From Tagetes erecta (lineage: Eukaryota > Streptophyta > Magnoliopsida > Asterales > Asteraceae), in NCBI GenBank assembly GCA_030867185.1, contig CM061488.1, positions 70,341,119 to 70,405,118 on the forward strand: a DNA stretch of 64,000 nt, given 5' to 3'. Shown here piece by piece: positions 20,864 through 33,357 of the stretch; the stretch's first letter is position 1, and each line of letters starts with the position of its first letter. The position numbers and the translations under genes are program-made. The notes under the pieces were generated by a model. That model saw only the letters and a program-made list of their open reading frames with translations. It was not told the origin of the DNA and did not search any database.

Positions 20864-23800
20864 ATGAACTCGATCATGTTACCGGCCACCTGTATTTCCG
20901 GCGTTATTTCATCCGCACGCTACCGCCTGTTACCGTCTTCATCCTCGCATACTACAGCTTTTCGCCGTCACCGATTTTCTTCTACTTTTCCGTCACTACG
21001 ATTCTCCGATCGCGATAATAGCCGTTTGCCAGCGTTTCATTCCGTCGCTGCTGATTCGTCTAATTCTACAACGGTAATAGTTTGCTTTTTGAATGATGTA
21101 GCTCTCGTGTGAAATTTGAGAAGTTTTTGTTTCTTTTGTATGCCGAATTGTGTTGTTTTGGATATCGTGTTACTGTTCAGGTTTATTTCTCAGATCTGAT
21201 GTGAAAATGAAAGGTAACGTGTAGTTTTTGTTTGATTTAGCTGTGAATGATTAAGTTAGGGATATAATTCGTGACTTTTTTTCCAGAGCCATTGATGTTA
21301 TTGGAAATTCATGTTAGTATGTTGCTCTTATGTTGCTGTGAGATACATTTGGCTGCTTTTATTTTTGTTGTGAAATTGTTTTAGCTGTTGTGGTTATGGT
21401 TAGGGAATTAAAACCAGATGCATTTGAAGCTTGCCTAATAGTGTTCTCCAACGATGCCTGTTGGCTGGCTAGAAGAATCAGATTCAATATGCAATCTGAA
21501 AGTATTTATATTAAAATACTATATCTTGTCAGAAGAATAAAATATTGTGGAGAAAGAGGGGATGGGCTAAAGAGGATATAATGTGTCAAGGTTGTTGTAG
21601 TGTTGAAAAAATATTAAACTGCTGTAGCTTTAAAGCTTGAAACAAAGAGCTTGCTGCTGTAACCTGTAACCTATAAAGAGCCCATATTTCACTTATGCTC
21701 TAGAGATAACGTTATGTTACTTGTGTTCAAGCACAATAATGACATTTTAGTCTGAGTTTGGGGACCAACTACACTCTGAACCTAACAAGTATTATAATAG
21801 CAGGACTAAAATTAGGATGATAGAAATTGTTCATAGCATATATTGTGCTTCTTTCTTATGTCCTGCTTATTCGGGGCAAATATTTGATATGAATACGGCG
21901 CCTCAAAAGTTGAGAACTTCCAGCTTAGAGTATAGGAACAGACATCTTCTGTTCGAGGGATCCATCCGTAATTATTGGTCGCCTGTTTATTGGGGCATAT
22001 TATAGTATCGCATTAGTTGTTTATATACAATTACTTTTGAGCATGCTTAATTGATTGGAGAGTTAAGTTACTTTGCTTCCTGCCACTGTCTTTTTCTAAT
22101 TTGGTGTGTGTATTTACAGCCCAGAGATGGAATATACACAGTTGCCGATTTTATGACAAGAAAAGCAGACTTACTTGTGGTAGAAACATCAACAACTGTT
22201 GACAAGGGTATGCCTAATATTGAAGTTTTGCTATTGTAAATTCATAAATTAGCTTTGACATCTCTGTTTTTTGTTCTGTATGAACAGCACTAGAGATTCT
22301 TGTTGAGAAAAGAATCACGGGATTTCCAGTGGTTGATGCTGATTGGAATTTGGTATGTTTTTTCCCTTGTTCAAGCAATCTATATGTTGCTTGAGCTTAA
22401 CCATTAGAGCTGTAGTGTAATAGATTATTTTCATTTTTATTCAATCATTCAATATGAAAAAACCAATTCTTTTTGTAAATGTTTCCAGGTTGGTGTCGTT
22501 TCAGATTATGACTTGCTAGCGCTTGATTCAATTTCAGGTGCAATTTTTATTCCTTGAATCTCACTTGTACTTGTTGGATTATATTTTAGATAACTATGAA
22601 TACTTTTTCCCAGTTGCTGATTATATGTTTAAAATGTTCATAACACTCTGTTAAGAATATTCAACGATTGTTGTATTAGTTTGAGATATCACAAAAGAGA
22701 GATTGTTACCAGCTGGTATTATGTGCCTGATCTTTAGATGTTTGTATATATAAAATTTAACTCAACTCTAGAAATGAAACTGTTATGTTAAGAACTTAAG
22801 ATATCCTAGATTTTATATTGTTTTCTAATTTGTTAACTGGAACCACTTTATTATTAATATTATTATTTTCTTAGCATCATTGCTTTGAAGACGTTGGACA
22901 TGTTTGTCTTAAACCATCCTGGATGATGTAAGGCATGGGTATTGTCACATATGATGTAAAGCTTGCATTTTTTTTCCTCTTACATTTTGTTATAGGTAAA
23001 TAAACAAAGTTATTTTTATCTGTACACAGTTTAAATTGATTGCCATCATATCTGTTACTATTTTTTTGTTCAGTTGTCATCCCTAGTAACAAACTAAAGC
23101 AAATATTAAGGGAGTCATTCGCTATAAAAAATAGAGTTTGAAAGGTGGTATCAGTGGTGGTGATGGCATCTCGGTGGTGGGGGTGGGGGATATAACAATT
23201 TCTTTGGTTTAATTCCTTTGCAAGTTGGAAGGACCATTAGTTTTGCTTACCTGAAGTAGTTTGAGTCTTGTTTTATTTATTCTCCAACCAAACATTATTT
23301 TTTGAATCAGATTCCATTTCCAACGAATTTTGCAAACTAAACAGGTTTGAAATAGAATGCAGATTCTAATGATGTATTTCTATATTTTGTTGTAATCTGT
23401 TTAGGAATTTGTGCACTGGTTGCCGTTTATGAAGCTTTTGAGTTGTTGCTGTCTATCCTCTTTTCTTGTACTTATATATTGAGAATCTTGTACTCTCTTT
23501 GGTTTTCAGGTGGTAATCACAGCGACACAGCTTTGTTTCCTGATGTTAATAGTTCTTGGACGGTATGTCAATCAATCTCTTTTTACTTGCAAAGAATCGT
23601 GCAACTGTTAATATTTTTTATATCCTCGATTATAGCGAATGCAAAGATCAAGAACACACATTCTTTTTATTTTGTTCTACTGTAGACTTTCAATGAGCTA
23701 CAGAAACTACTTGGTAAAAATGACGGGAAAGTCGTTGGGGATTTGATGACACCTACTCCTCTTGTCGTTCATGAAACCTCATACCTTGAGGAAGCAGTAA

Positions 23801-24018
23801 GGTATTGTAAATCCACATTTGTTTCCTTAACATAATGTTTTTCTTATTTTTAAATATTTTTATTGTAAATTAGGTTGTTACTTGAAACAAAATACCGTCG
23901 ACTTCCTGTTGTTGATGATGATGGCAAGCTGGTTGGACTTATTACAAGAGGTGATGTTGTTAGGGCTGCTCTTCAGATTAAACATGCTATTAAGAAGATG
24001 CAGTTATCTCAAGATTGA
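20864..24018 (+). CDS. CBSX1: CBS domain-pair protein CBSX1/CBSX2, chloroplast
   Basis: Seven exons splice cleanly: 20864-21073, 22120-22207, 22288-22352, 22489-22537, 23510-23562, 23686-23801 and 23874-24018. All have GT-AG borders and give 241 aa. Residues 1-70 are rich in Ser, Arg and hydroxylated residues with almost no acidic residues until near the end, like a plastid transit peptide. A first CBS motif follows (TVADFMTRKADLLVV ... ITGFPVVDADWNLVGVVSDYDLLA). An inserted loop comes next, then the second CBS motif (VGDLMTPTPLVV ... RRLPVVDDDGKLVGLITRGDVVRA). CBSX proteins bind adenosine ligands and modulate thioredoxins in plastids. The length matches the family's 236-238 aa. CBSX1 and CBSX2 cannot be told apart here. 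A CT-rich leader (20799-20850) precedes the ATG. Confidence 0.93.
22538..23509. other. Longest CBSX intron apart from the first, no inserted element seen
   Basis: This 972-bp intron is T-rich, with a short G-rich tract at 23142-23190. I see no transposon ends in it. The 1046-bp first intron (21074-22119) likewise shows none. The gene body is therefore free of obvious insertions, unlike the kinase locus. Confidence 0.5.
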
Positions 24019-25067
24019 GAGTTAAAGATCATAATTTATTGGTCTTCCCATTAATCTTATGCTTCATTTCCCATATTAATTTTGTTTCTGAAACTTACCA
24101 AGGGGGGTTTCTGTCGATTGGAACTCAGATTGTTGCCACTGTTGTTGAACCTGTAGCCATTGGCCGCGTTAGAGTGGGATGAGTGATTCAGCAACATGAG
24201 GTATTCCTGCAGATATTTTGTATTGCTATTATACTGCATTTGTTACCACATTGTTTATAACTTATTGAATAGAGTTGCATATATGAGTAAAAATATTGGT
24301 AAAACTACAAATGTTCTGAGCTGACAGAGATAGTGACAACCTATTAATTCTGCCAAGAAATGAATAAAAGAAATTTAGGGCGTAGGTAGCTACTTAAGCT
24401 GCAAGAAAAGCCTGACCTCGACTAGGTCTGAAATCAAGGGTAAGGTATTCGGTTAAACTTACATTTGATTCGATGGCTGGATGAGCCTCTGCGCGACTCA
24501 GCGAAGATTCAATCTTAATTTCTTCTACATTTTCCGTGTACCCGTTACCAAATCTATTAGCATTGACTTTAGATGCATTTTCTAGGTTTCAAATTTCTAA
24601 AAAGAATAACCAAGCTTCTTGTTTACAGAATCAATTTCAAGTAAAGATTTACTCAGGCTGTCCGTGGGGTTTTTTTTGTTGTGTTATTTGTGTTGCCTTT
24701 TCACCCTACGAGTGCATGGATGTGACTCGTGTGAGTTTTGGGTAGATTTGAAGTGAGGTGCCATCATCTAATTGGAGGGTGGTGTGACTTGGGGTTCACG
24801 GGTTCCACCCGTCACGGTTCACCCTAAGGCGTTATACAGTCGACCTTTTGACGCATTAGAAAAGTCGAGTTTTAACTTCTATGCCTATGGGTCCTTAAGT
24901 TTGACAGAGAACAAATTAGTCGGCAAATTACGGGTTGGAGAACCTTTTTCTTAAAGTAAACCTTGTAAGATTTCTATGAGATTGTGAGTTATGAGAATGG
25001 AACTGAAATAATCTGACTTTTTTAAAAATCGTTTACCTCATTAAATGTTTTTAATTAAGCAGTTAAC
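24019..25067. other. 3' flank of CBSX, no gene recognised
   Basis: The first few hundred bases are the expected 3' untranslated and downstream region. The 24640-24950 segment is slightly richer in GC but encodes nothing recognisable in any frame. Confidence 0.4.
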
Positions 25068-26250
25068 TTTTTTTAATGGCAAACTTTTATTAAAAGTAAA
25101 GCCACTAGAAAGATGCTAAGGCTAGTACAAGGAAGAAAAATAAACACAAACAATCAACACTAACTAGATCACACCATTACACCAATTTTACCACACCCAT
25201 ATCTATTCTCTTAGCTTTGATTTCATCCAATAGAAGGATGACACTAGGACTGAGAAAACGGTCGAACCGAACCAGACTGAACCGAGAACCATTTAGGTAG
25301 GTTTGTATGAACCGAGAACCGAACTGAAAGTGAACGGTTCGGTTATGTTATTTCACGATTCTGACGGTTCAGTTTAGTAATAATTAGGGGCCGAACCGAA
25401 AAAACGAATATGACCAGTTTTTTGTAGTTTCAAAACAACAAAGAATAGTTCCAAGTTCCAACTCAAATCCATTAATCCAACTTGCTGCGTTTAAAATTTA
25501 AAAAAAAATATTAGAAACTTAAATTCAAAGCTTGTGATGGTTTATTGTGATCTGACATTGTGAATTGGTTTTTAATCAATCTCATGTTGTGTCTCTTTAG
25601 TCTAATGAGTTGATGATGATTATTGATGAATAAGAAGATGATTAATCCGGCCAATATATTCACGTAAATAAACAAACTAACATTCTAGGGTTTTATTTTA
25701 TTTTTTAAATCGGTTCATTTGGTTCTTTGGATGAAAATTCGGTTCCGAACCGAGAACAATTTACTCATAATTTCATGAACCGAGAACCTGACCAATTAGA
25801 AAGTAGTCGGTTCGGTTTCGATTTATATGGTTTGGTTCCTCGGTTATTTTCGGTTCGAACCGCGAACTGCTCACCCCTAGATGACACCATGATTCTCTTC
25901 ACCATTTCGACATTGAAAGAGGGATTGCACTAAGGTAAACTTGTTTCGTGTATTCCATAAAAACTACACCATTGCCCACATAATGACAAACTAACCCCAT
26001 TTATCATCATCAACTAATTGATGTTGCTCCTGAAAGAATCAATATTTGAAACCTTAACATACACAAATAATCTAAATCCCACTTATTGATTCTGCCCTTG
26101 AAAGAATCAATATTTTAAAACCTTAACCCACACCAATCACCAATCCCACGCTAAACTTGCGCAACAAAAGGGCAAGAAACTAGCACATGATCCGTTGATT
26201 CTGCCTCCCCAATACATAGTGAGCATTCTGCCATGCCTCCCCAAATAACG
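25068..26250 (-). pseudogene. LINE retrotransposon 3' remnant with zf-RVT motif
   Basis: On the minus strand, about 26245-26155 encodes GMAECSLCIGEAESTDHVL followed by SCPFVAQV, the zinc-binding C-terminal motif of plant LINE reverse transcriptases. The frame is broken soon after (stop replacing Trp). The element's 3' side runs to a poly-T at 25068-25074, which is poly-A on its own strand. A hAT MITE (25245-25879) has inserted into the 3' untranslated part. Reverse transcriptase core domains are absent. Confidence 0.65.
25245..25879. mobile_element. Non-autonomous hAT MITE, GAACCGA-motif type
   Basis: The 635-bp element starts TAGGACTGAG and ends CTCACCCCTA, with a perfect 8-bp duplication GATGACAC at 25237-25244 and 25880-25887. 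Each end is filled with CCGAACCGAGAACC-like repeats and the centre is AT-rich. It lies inside the LINE remnant. No coding capacity. Confidence 0.9.
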
Positions 26251-27637
26251 TCTGCTTACTTCACAAATGTCTATACAGTCTTAAACAAGCTCCTCGAGTA
26301 TGACTTGAACAGTTTTGTCAAGCCCTTCGGAAATTCGGTTTTCATAGTCTGAACACTTCTCTTAAGCCCTTTATTTACAAGTCTAGGAAGACCATCATCT
26401 ACATTTTGGTTAATGTTATGACATTATTGTCACCGGTAACAACTCAATAATGTTAGTATTTGCCATTAAAAATGTTGGCAACTTGGATTACTTCTTAGGG
26501 ATTGTCTGATACTAAGTCTGTTTCCACTCCTATGATCCTATGAGTATAACACAAGTCTTATATTTCGGAGTCGGTCCCCCATTTCCCGAGTCTGTCTGTT
26601 ATAAAAAATCGTCAGAGCGCTTCAATATGTCTCTCTTTAGCCTGGCATTGCTTATGATGTTAAAATATGTGTCAATAAATGCATGCTCCTTTCAAGAATC
26701 ATTGGTTTGTTGTAAAAAAAAGGTCATTCGATACTTTAAGGCTCACATTTGTGATTGTAATCAAATCTATAATTCATAACTACACATATTAATCGGAGCA
26801 TTTTACCATCAAGACTCACATTTGTGATTGTATATTCACTCTATCGGATCATCTCTCATATAGTTAATTGATTTTTACGATTATCAACGAAGCCTGGTTA
26901 TTTACCAAAACTCGGCTTATCACAATATTCAAACTTGTTTAAGAACTGGATAATTATTACGTTTGGTGAAGGCAATGATTAACAATAATGGTTTTGAAAT
27001 TTGATGTGGAATATTATGTACAAATCTGTTAAAAAGTTGAAACACCTTTACTACTTTGCCTTTTAAAAACGTAATAATTATTCAAATTGAATCAAAACAT
27101 CCTGCTAAAGGTACTCATCTCATCACACATAATTCATAATTGATTTGTGGGATATCATAAAAAAAATATTAATATTTTCTACCTTATGCATGGTAGGTTC
27201 ACTACACGTAGCCACTTCTTTGAACATAATGTTAGTTTGTAATTTGTAATAATTAAATATAATATAAATTAATTAACCCGTTTGCCTTTCCAGATACACC
27301 ATTTGATGCATAGAGGAAAAAAAAGGTTCCAACAAAATTATTTACTTTACTTTTTATATGCATGTTAGTTTCTTGAGTTAATTTCACTTCCGGTCATTTT
27401 GCTTTTGGATTTTAACACCTTCATTAAATATTTTAACAACTCATTTTTCAGTCCTACAAAATACCATACGAAATAGAACGCTTAGAAGGGATCTAAAGAA
27501 ATTCTTTGATTGGTTCTTCCGAAAGGAATGATGATTAACTGCAACTACAATCTATGTCACTAATATAGTTAAATTTTCCAGTTACATCTAATAAAATGAC
27601 CAATTTACCCTGAGACTGAAAGTGTTATTTACTCTTA

Positions 27638-27668
<31 letters not shown>

Positions 27669-27935
27669 AAAAATGAGATTTCATGATCTGAACTATAATT
27701 CGTTGGTCGACATAATTCATACTATTGATTTGACCTCTTGCAGTCCTAACCTTCATTTTTGTTATCAATAAAAATCCCATAAACATAATTTAACATAATT
27801 TATCATTTATTCGCTCTGTTTTCACGTATTTTTCGCTCGATTTTGTTTGTGTATTTTTCATCTTGCTAATAATAATTATTACAAACGAAATTGAGTGCAA
27901 ATCAAGTAAAAATATCAGATATATATATAAGAACA
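26251..27935. other. AT-rich intergenic stretch
   Basis: No gene is recognised. An (ATT)n microsatellite lies at about 27637-27665. The 26260-26800 part may be further decayed LINE sequence, but I cannot support a domain. Confidence 0.4.
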
Positions 27936-27943
27936 TTCACAGT

Positions 27944-29089
27944 CAGGGGCGGACCCACTTTAGTGGGTTGGGGGGCGTCCGCTCCCCCTGTGAAATTTTT
28001 TTTTTGTTTTTATATGTTAAATTCTCGATCGACCCCCGTAAAATTTAACCCTCGACTCCCATACAGGCTTGAAAACTCAGTTTAATGTCCAGTTAGACAG
28101 TTAGTAGCCTATATGAGACACATAATATTTAACAATGGATTGGGTTATATTATGGTTAGAAGATAGTAATATATATTTATTTATATTGTCATATATAGTC
28201 AATCGTTATGGTATTGTAACCTTAAGTGTTTCACCATTACACAAAACCATCAATATAGTTGATGATTTGGATGGTCATGAGTACAAAAAGGAAATATATA
28301 AATAAATTAACTATTTTTGCTAAGTAATCAAGTGAGAAGTGATGAATGGTGGAAAAATTAGTTGTAGAACCAAGGTTCACAACATCACCATTTTTATACC
28401 ATAACACAAGCTTTCCAACATAATATTGTTTGGAAACATGGTTTGGTTTCATTAACTTCTTATTTGTAGATTAGTGACTTAAAAAAGATGTATAATGGAG
28501 GCATATGAAGTTTAAAAACAAAATAAAAGATTTATTTTATATAGTTTGAGAAAAAACAATCCTAACTCGAACCTCAAAATGGTGATTTACCAAACTCTAT
28601 TTACCTTGGTAAATACATGGTAAAGTTATAGAGGATGTTTCAAGTATTTAGGAATAAAAATGAAAGAAAGAATAAAAAACTCACAAGTTGTTGTTGAAAA
28701 TTTGTTGAAAAAAAAGATGAAATTTGAGAGAGAGTTTGAAAAATGAAAATTTGTAGAAATTCTTAAATAGATTGAGAGAGTTTGAGAGAGAGTTTAGATG
28801 ATGAAAGTGATTAGAGAGATATGGTTTGGTATTTATAGATAAAAATTTGGGTTAAACATTAAATAAGTTAGTTGAGTGGAGGGAATGGAAATTTTTATTT
28901 TTAAATATAAGTGGAGGTAAAATGAAATTTTTTTAATTTTGACCCATCAAATTTAGTTGTTGGCATTTTTTAATTTAACCCGACCCGGTTCGACCCGAAC
29001 CGGATTGAAAAAAATATTATATATTGATACTTAAACGATTACTATCAAATTTCCGACCCCCATGAAAAAAAATCCTGGGTACGCCACTG
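27944..29089. mobile_element. Non-autonomous hAT element (CAGGGGCGGA type)
   Basis: The 1146-bp element starts CAGGGGCGGACCCAC and ends GGGTACGCCACTG, ends typical of the Tip100/Tag-like hAT group. It is flanked by a perfect 8-bp duplication TTCACAGT at 27936-27943 and 29090-29097. The interior is AT-rich with no transposase frame. Confidence 0.85.
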
Positions 29090-29312
29090 TTCACAGTGGA
29101 ATCCCCCTTCCATATTTTTAAAATTACAATAAAAATACTGCATTTACACTACATTTTCTCTCTCTCCTTTCAAATAAATAATATTTTTATACCTTAATCA
29201 TTACATTTTAATATTTCTATCTCTTCCACTCATATATATTTTCTTAAATTTACCATTTCTCTCTCATCCATCCATATATTTTTTCTCTCCTATACTCACA
29301 ACCACTCAAAAC

Positions 29313-29663
29313 TAGCCGTGCACAAAAAAACCGGTTCCGGAACCGACCCGGTGTACCCGAACCGGAACCGGTCGTACCCGAACCGTAGGGTACACATGGG
29401 TTCCGGTTTCTCCAAGAAAGTGGAACTGTACCCGGAACCGAACCGGAACCGCTGGAACCGGTTCCACCTCAACCCGGTCAAAACCGGACCCGAACCTACC
29501 CGGAACCGAAAAAAACCCGGTTAAACCGGCCAAAACCCGGTCAAATACCCGATCATACCCGGAACCGAACCCGACCCTACCCGGTTCTTGACTTTGTTGA
29601 CCAAAACCGGAACCGGTTCCTACCCGGAACCGGTTCCTAAAAAACCCGGTTTGTGCACGACTA
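29313..29663. mobile_element. Non-autonomous hAT MITE, CCCGGAACCGG-motif type
   Basis: The 351-bp element starts TAGCCGTGCACAAA and ends TTTGTGCACGACTA, with a perfect 8-bp duplication CTCAAAAC at 29305-29312 and 29664-29671. Nearly the whole body is built of ACCCGGAACCGG variants, which keeps reading frames open on both strands (for example 29312-29698). These frames are repeat artefacts. Confidence 0.9.
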
Positions 29664-29770
29664 CTCAAAACCATCACATAAAATTTTACCCAACTCATTC
29701 ACGTAATTTTAGAGAGTCCACTTTGAATGCTCTAACTAGTAAAAGTTAAAGTTGGGACTATCAATGAACG

Positions 29771-30660
29771 TGTATATCACACCCGATCGATGGCGGAATC
29801 ATCACGGCGGACGAAGTGAATGATTGTTCATAGCTCAAGATATTTAAATTGTTACGATAATATTAAACTATTTCACTAAATTTAAATAGTAGTAACTGCA
29901 ACAACATTCGAACATCGACGACTAAAACATAGTCTTATTTAATAAATAAATTAAATAGGTCAATGATCCTAGATAAATAATTCTTAAGCAGCATGACCTA
30001 AAACATGTGAAAAATATATGTCAGATAATTAACTTAGTTGGTTAGCATTCATAAATAATTGATACATAATAGTATGACTGAAATGGTTTCACTTGATCCA
30101 ATACACATGTTACATTGTTACTATATTGCAAAAATTGTAAACATAATTAGACAGATAAGCACAACCAATTAAATCTTGATGACTTATTAGACACTTAATC
30201 ACATAGATTAAGAAATGATCAGAAGCATATGAATAAATAACTGATTCACAATCACCGAGAATAATAAGGTGAGCTTGTCAGAACAAAAGATCTATCATTG
30301 ATTATCGAGGTTTGATTAAATTAATGAACATGCCAATACAATATGTGAAGTAATTTGCACATAGATTTGCAAGTAAAATACCAACATGTATGTTGAATTG
30401 AATCTGATTGAAATGAATCAAATGAATCTGATTGAAATGAATCAAATAAATGAATGAATGAATAAATTAATAAATACATAAATAATATTGAAATAAGTCA
30501 CATGTGAAATGAGTAGATGAATACTGATTCGAACAAGTACAAACATCGGTAACTCACTCCTCGGAAACTCAACCTACAAAGAGGTATCTTAAAATTAGAT
30601 AACTTAACTTAGAATTTAAAATAATTTAGGTATTAGGGTTTTTAGATAAGATTTGAGATT
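29771..30660 (-). repeat. Degenerate LTR related to the 42-54 kb retrotransposon
   Basis: The left end TGTATATCACACCCGATCG followed by ATGGCGGAATCATC parallels TGTGACACCCCGCCCGGCGG and the GGAAACACCGG that follows it in the 42458 LTR. Later landmarks keep order: a 'ctaaaacatgtgaaaa' block near 30000, a 'taactcactcctcggaaactc' block near 30550, then a 'tattagggttttt' block. It is much diverged and shortened, and its right border is not defined. A SINE and a foldback element occupy the following sequence. Confidence 0.45.
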
Positions 30661-30726
30661 TTTAGAATATGAGCCATGTTGAAGTAGATGTTCAAAAACT
30701 ATTATTTTGTTCAATTGATTCAAAGA

Positions 30727-30942
30727 GTCGTTGGGGTGGTGGTCCAACGGTAAGACGCAAGTCTTAGGGGTCACAAGGTCAGGGGTTCTATCCCTAGCCG
30801 GGAGAGGGTTTTCCCATTTATCTGAGAGGGTTTCCTCCTCTTGGGGGGGTGCAACGGGGGCCTCTGTGGGGTAGCTTGTAATGGGGTGGTTGCCTTCGGG
30901 TGGTCTAACCAGGGGGTTTTCCGGTGTTGCTGTTAAAAAAAA
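30727..30942 (+). mobile_element. tRNA-derived SINE with intact target duplication
   Basis: The 216-bp insertion carries RNA polymerase III promoter-like boxes: an A-box-like GTGGTCCAACGG near 30740-30751 and a B-box-like AGGGGTTCTATCCC at 30781-30794. It ends in a poly-A tract. A perfect 14-bp duplication AATTGATTCAAAGA flanks it (30713-30726 and 30943-30956), typical of LINE-driven insertion. The perfect duplication suggests fairly recent insertion. Confidence 0.85.
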
Positions 30943-30956
30943 AATTGATTCAAAGA

Positions 30957-31080
30957 TTGATAATAATTACTAATTTGATAATAATTATAACAAATAATTA
31001 TTATTTAATTCATTGGATAAATAATAATTATTATTTAATTCATTGGATAAATAATAATTATTATAATTCGAAGATGGTTA
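30957..31080. repeat. Short tandem repeat, about 33 bp unit
   Basis: Two to three copies of an AT-rich unit containing TTTAATTCATTGGATAAATA lie directly after the SINE. Confidence 0.6.
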
Positions 31081-31197
31081 AAATGTATAATTACAACTTC
31101 AAGAATGATTATAACAACTGAAATTCGATGAATGGTTATGAGTATATGAATTAATCATTAGATCTAATATTAAATGAAAATCAATGGCTCATAAACA

Positions 31198-32285
31198 CAA
31201 GGTGGCATAATGATAATTAATTAGAACTTTAAATGGTAGGCCAATGGTATATTAGTCTTGTCTCATTTTCAAATTCCACCCTCTTTTTTAAACGTCCATA
31301 ACTTTTACATACGACAATACTTTTTAATAAAAACGCATATAATATTGATATATAGAAAATGAATATTTTTTTGAAGTTTCAGCTCATTGTGTTATATTTG
31401 TTAGGTCATTGTGTTATATTTTTCAGCTCATTGTGTTATATTAGTCAAGACATTGTGTTATATTTTTCAGATTGTGTTATATCCGTCAGATCATTGTGTT
31501 ATATTTGTCAGGTCATTGTGTTATATTCGTCAGGTCGTTGTGTTATATTGTCATCAGGTCGTTGTGTTATATTTTCATCAGGTCGTTGTGTTATATTTTC
31601 ATCAGGTCGTTGTGTTATATTTTTCATCAGGTCGTTGGGTTATATTTTCATCAGGTCGTTGTGTTATATTTTCATCATGTCGTTGTGTTATATTTTCATC
31701 AGGTCGTTGTGTTATATTTTCATCAGGTCGTTGTGTTATACTTTTCATCAGGTCGTTGTGTTATACTTTTCATCAGGTCGTTGTGTTATACTTTTCATCA
31801 GGTCATTGTGTTATATTTTCATCAGGTCGTTGTGTTATATTTTTCATCAGGTCGTTGTGTTATATTTTCATCATGTCGTTGTGTTATATTTTCATCATGT
31901 CGTTGTGTTATATTTTCATCAGGTCGTTGTGTTATATTTTCATCAGGTCGTTGTGTTATATTTTCATCAGGTCGTTGTGTTATTTCAGATCATTGTGTTA
32001 TTTCATTAGGTTATTGTGTTATAACACAATGACATGAATAAATAACACAATGACTTACAAATAACACAATGAGCTGAAAAACGTGAATTTTTTTTTGTTT
32101 TTTTATATATGAATATTATACGCGTTTTAAAGATAAGAAAATGCTCGTTTTTATGGTGCAACGTTTTTTAAAAAATAATATCGTATGTAAAAGTTATGAA
32201 CGTTTAAAAAACTGGGGTGAAACTTAAAATATAGAGACATTACCATCTTTACCCTTCCTTCTAATTTTAAGGGAGTGCCACATGT
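31198..32285. mobile_element. Long foldback element enclosing a minisatellite
   Basis: The left arm (31198-31400) and right arm (32015-32285) are inverted imperfect copies. Matching landmarks are GTGGCA/TGCCAC ends, 'aacttttacatacgac' against 'tcgtatgtaaaagtt', 'gcatataatattgata' against 'gaatattatacgcg', and TCAGCTCATTGTGTTAT against ATAACACAATGAGCTGA. Relatives of the right arm recur near 55060-55240. Exact termini and target duplication were not established. There is no coding capacity. Confidence 0.65.
31384..32022 (+). repeat. Minisatellite, 28 units of about 20-25 bp
   Basis: I count 28 units of the core TCRTTGTGTTAT, usually in a 24-bp register GTCGTTGTGTTATATTTTCATCAG. Units at the left (to about 31540) are shorter and more varied, and central units are nearly identical, with one- or two-base length changes in the T run. 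All three forward frames stay open across it (186-216 codons), which reflects the repeat and not a protein. Confidence 0.9.
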
Positions 32286-33357
32286 CATCATCTCATGGTT
32301 TCTTAGACTTTCTAGGATAATTGGACTTTGTAGTATAACTCCACTCATGAGTATATATGATAAATAAGTGATTCGATGAATGATAATATTTATAATGCAT
32401 AACCTAATTAAGTGGTTTGACGAATAATAAATACTTATTATTTGATCGATTTGATAATGAATCTAAAATTTGCAGTTTTACCAAATTTGGCTCCATTATA
32501 CGTTAGCTAAATATTTAGAGATAAAACCAAAAAAAAATTCTTTTAAAAAATTGAGGTGTTATAATTTTGATTTTAAATATATAGCTTTTCAAGTCTAAAT
32601 TAAACTTTAGATATAATAGAACATAACAAAATTTAGATTTACTATTATGATAATGAAATTATATGAATTATTCGTTAAACCATTCAATTTCGATTGTACA
32701 CAATAGAAAATCCTGTAAGGTGGTTTGAAATAGGTCATAGTTGAATTCTATAGCAGTCATATAAGTTATATTAAGTTATTTAGTAATTCATTTTGATTAT
32801 TACCTTGTTCTAGCTAATCAGTATTGTCAAAGTTTATAGTATTAAAGAAAATAAATTTATTATATAATTATGTAAATTATTTCAATTAGTAACTAATGTT
32901 TTTTTATTTAATTGAGATGATTAATGTGCTAGTCACATATATGATAAAATGAGGTCGTAATGATGTTCCATGCTTGAAAAAAGTACATGTGGTAAACATT
33001 TACTCTTTTATTAGTATAAAAAATTTTTAGGAGTCGATCAAAAAATTCTTAGGACAACCGTTAGCGCAACGTTAGAGCGATTAAATTCTAATCCTCTCTC
33101 ATAAGATACAATGAATTATCAACTTTTGTTTACAATATAACCTTTATATGAAAGTGATAATCGTATAAAATTATATTTTTAATTTTAACAAGTATTGCAC
33201 CCAACATTTGTCAAGTGATAAGGGGTTATTTATTTAATTTTGGCATTACCCTTAAAATAGCTCCTTTTTATAATCATAATGCCCCTAATTACCGGTGTTG
33301 CTTTTAATGATTGCCACTAACGACTAAATTTTATATCTTTTAGAAATATATTTTAAA
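32286..33357. other. AT-rich intergenic stretch
   Basis: No gene or intact element is recognised. Near 33056-33090 the phrase CCGTTAGCGCAACGTTAGAG resembles the start of the tRNA-like sequence at 55681, but it breaks off quickly. Confidence 0.4.

Noticed and set aside
29312..29698. 128-codon minus-strand frame rich in Arg, Gly, Phe, Pro
   Set aside because: It coincides with the CCCGGAACCGG-motif hAT MITE, and the composition is explained by the repeated motif.
31359..32037. Three long overlapping forward reading frames (186-216 codons) with CYIF/HQVV repeats
   Set aside because: All three frames are open because the minisatellite unit lacks stops. The predicted peptides are pure repeat translations with no domain.
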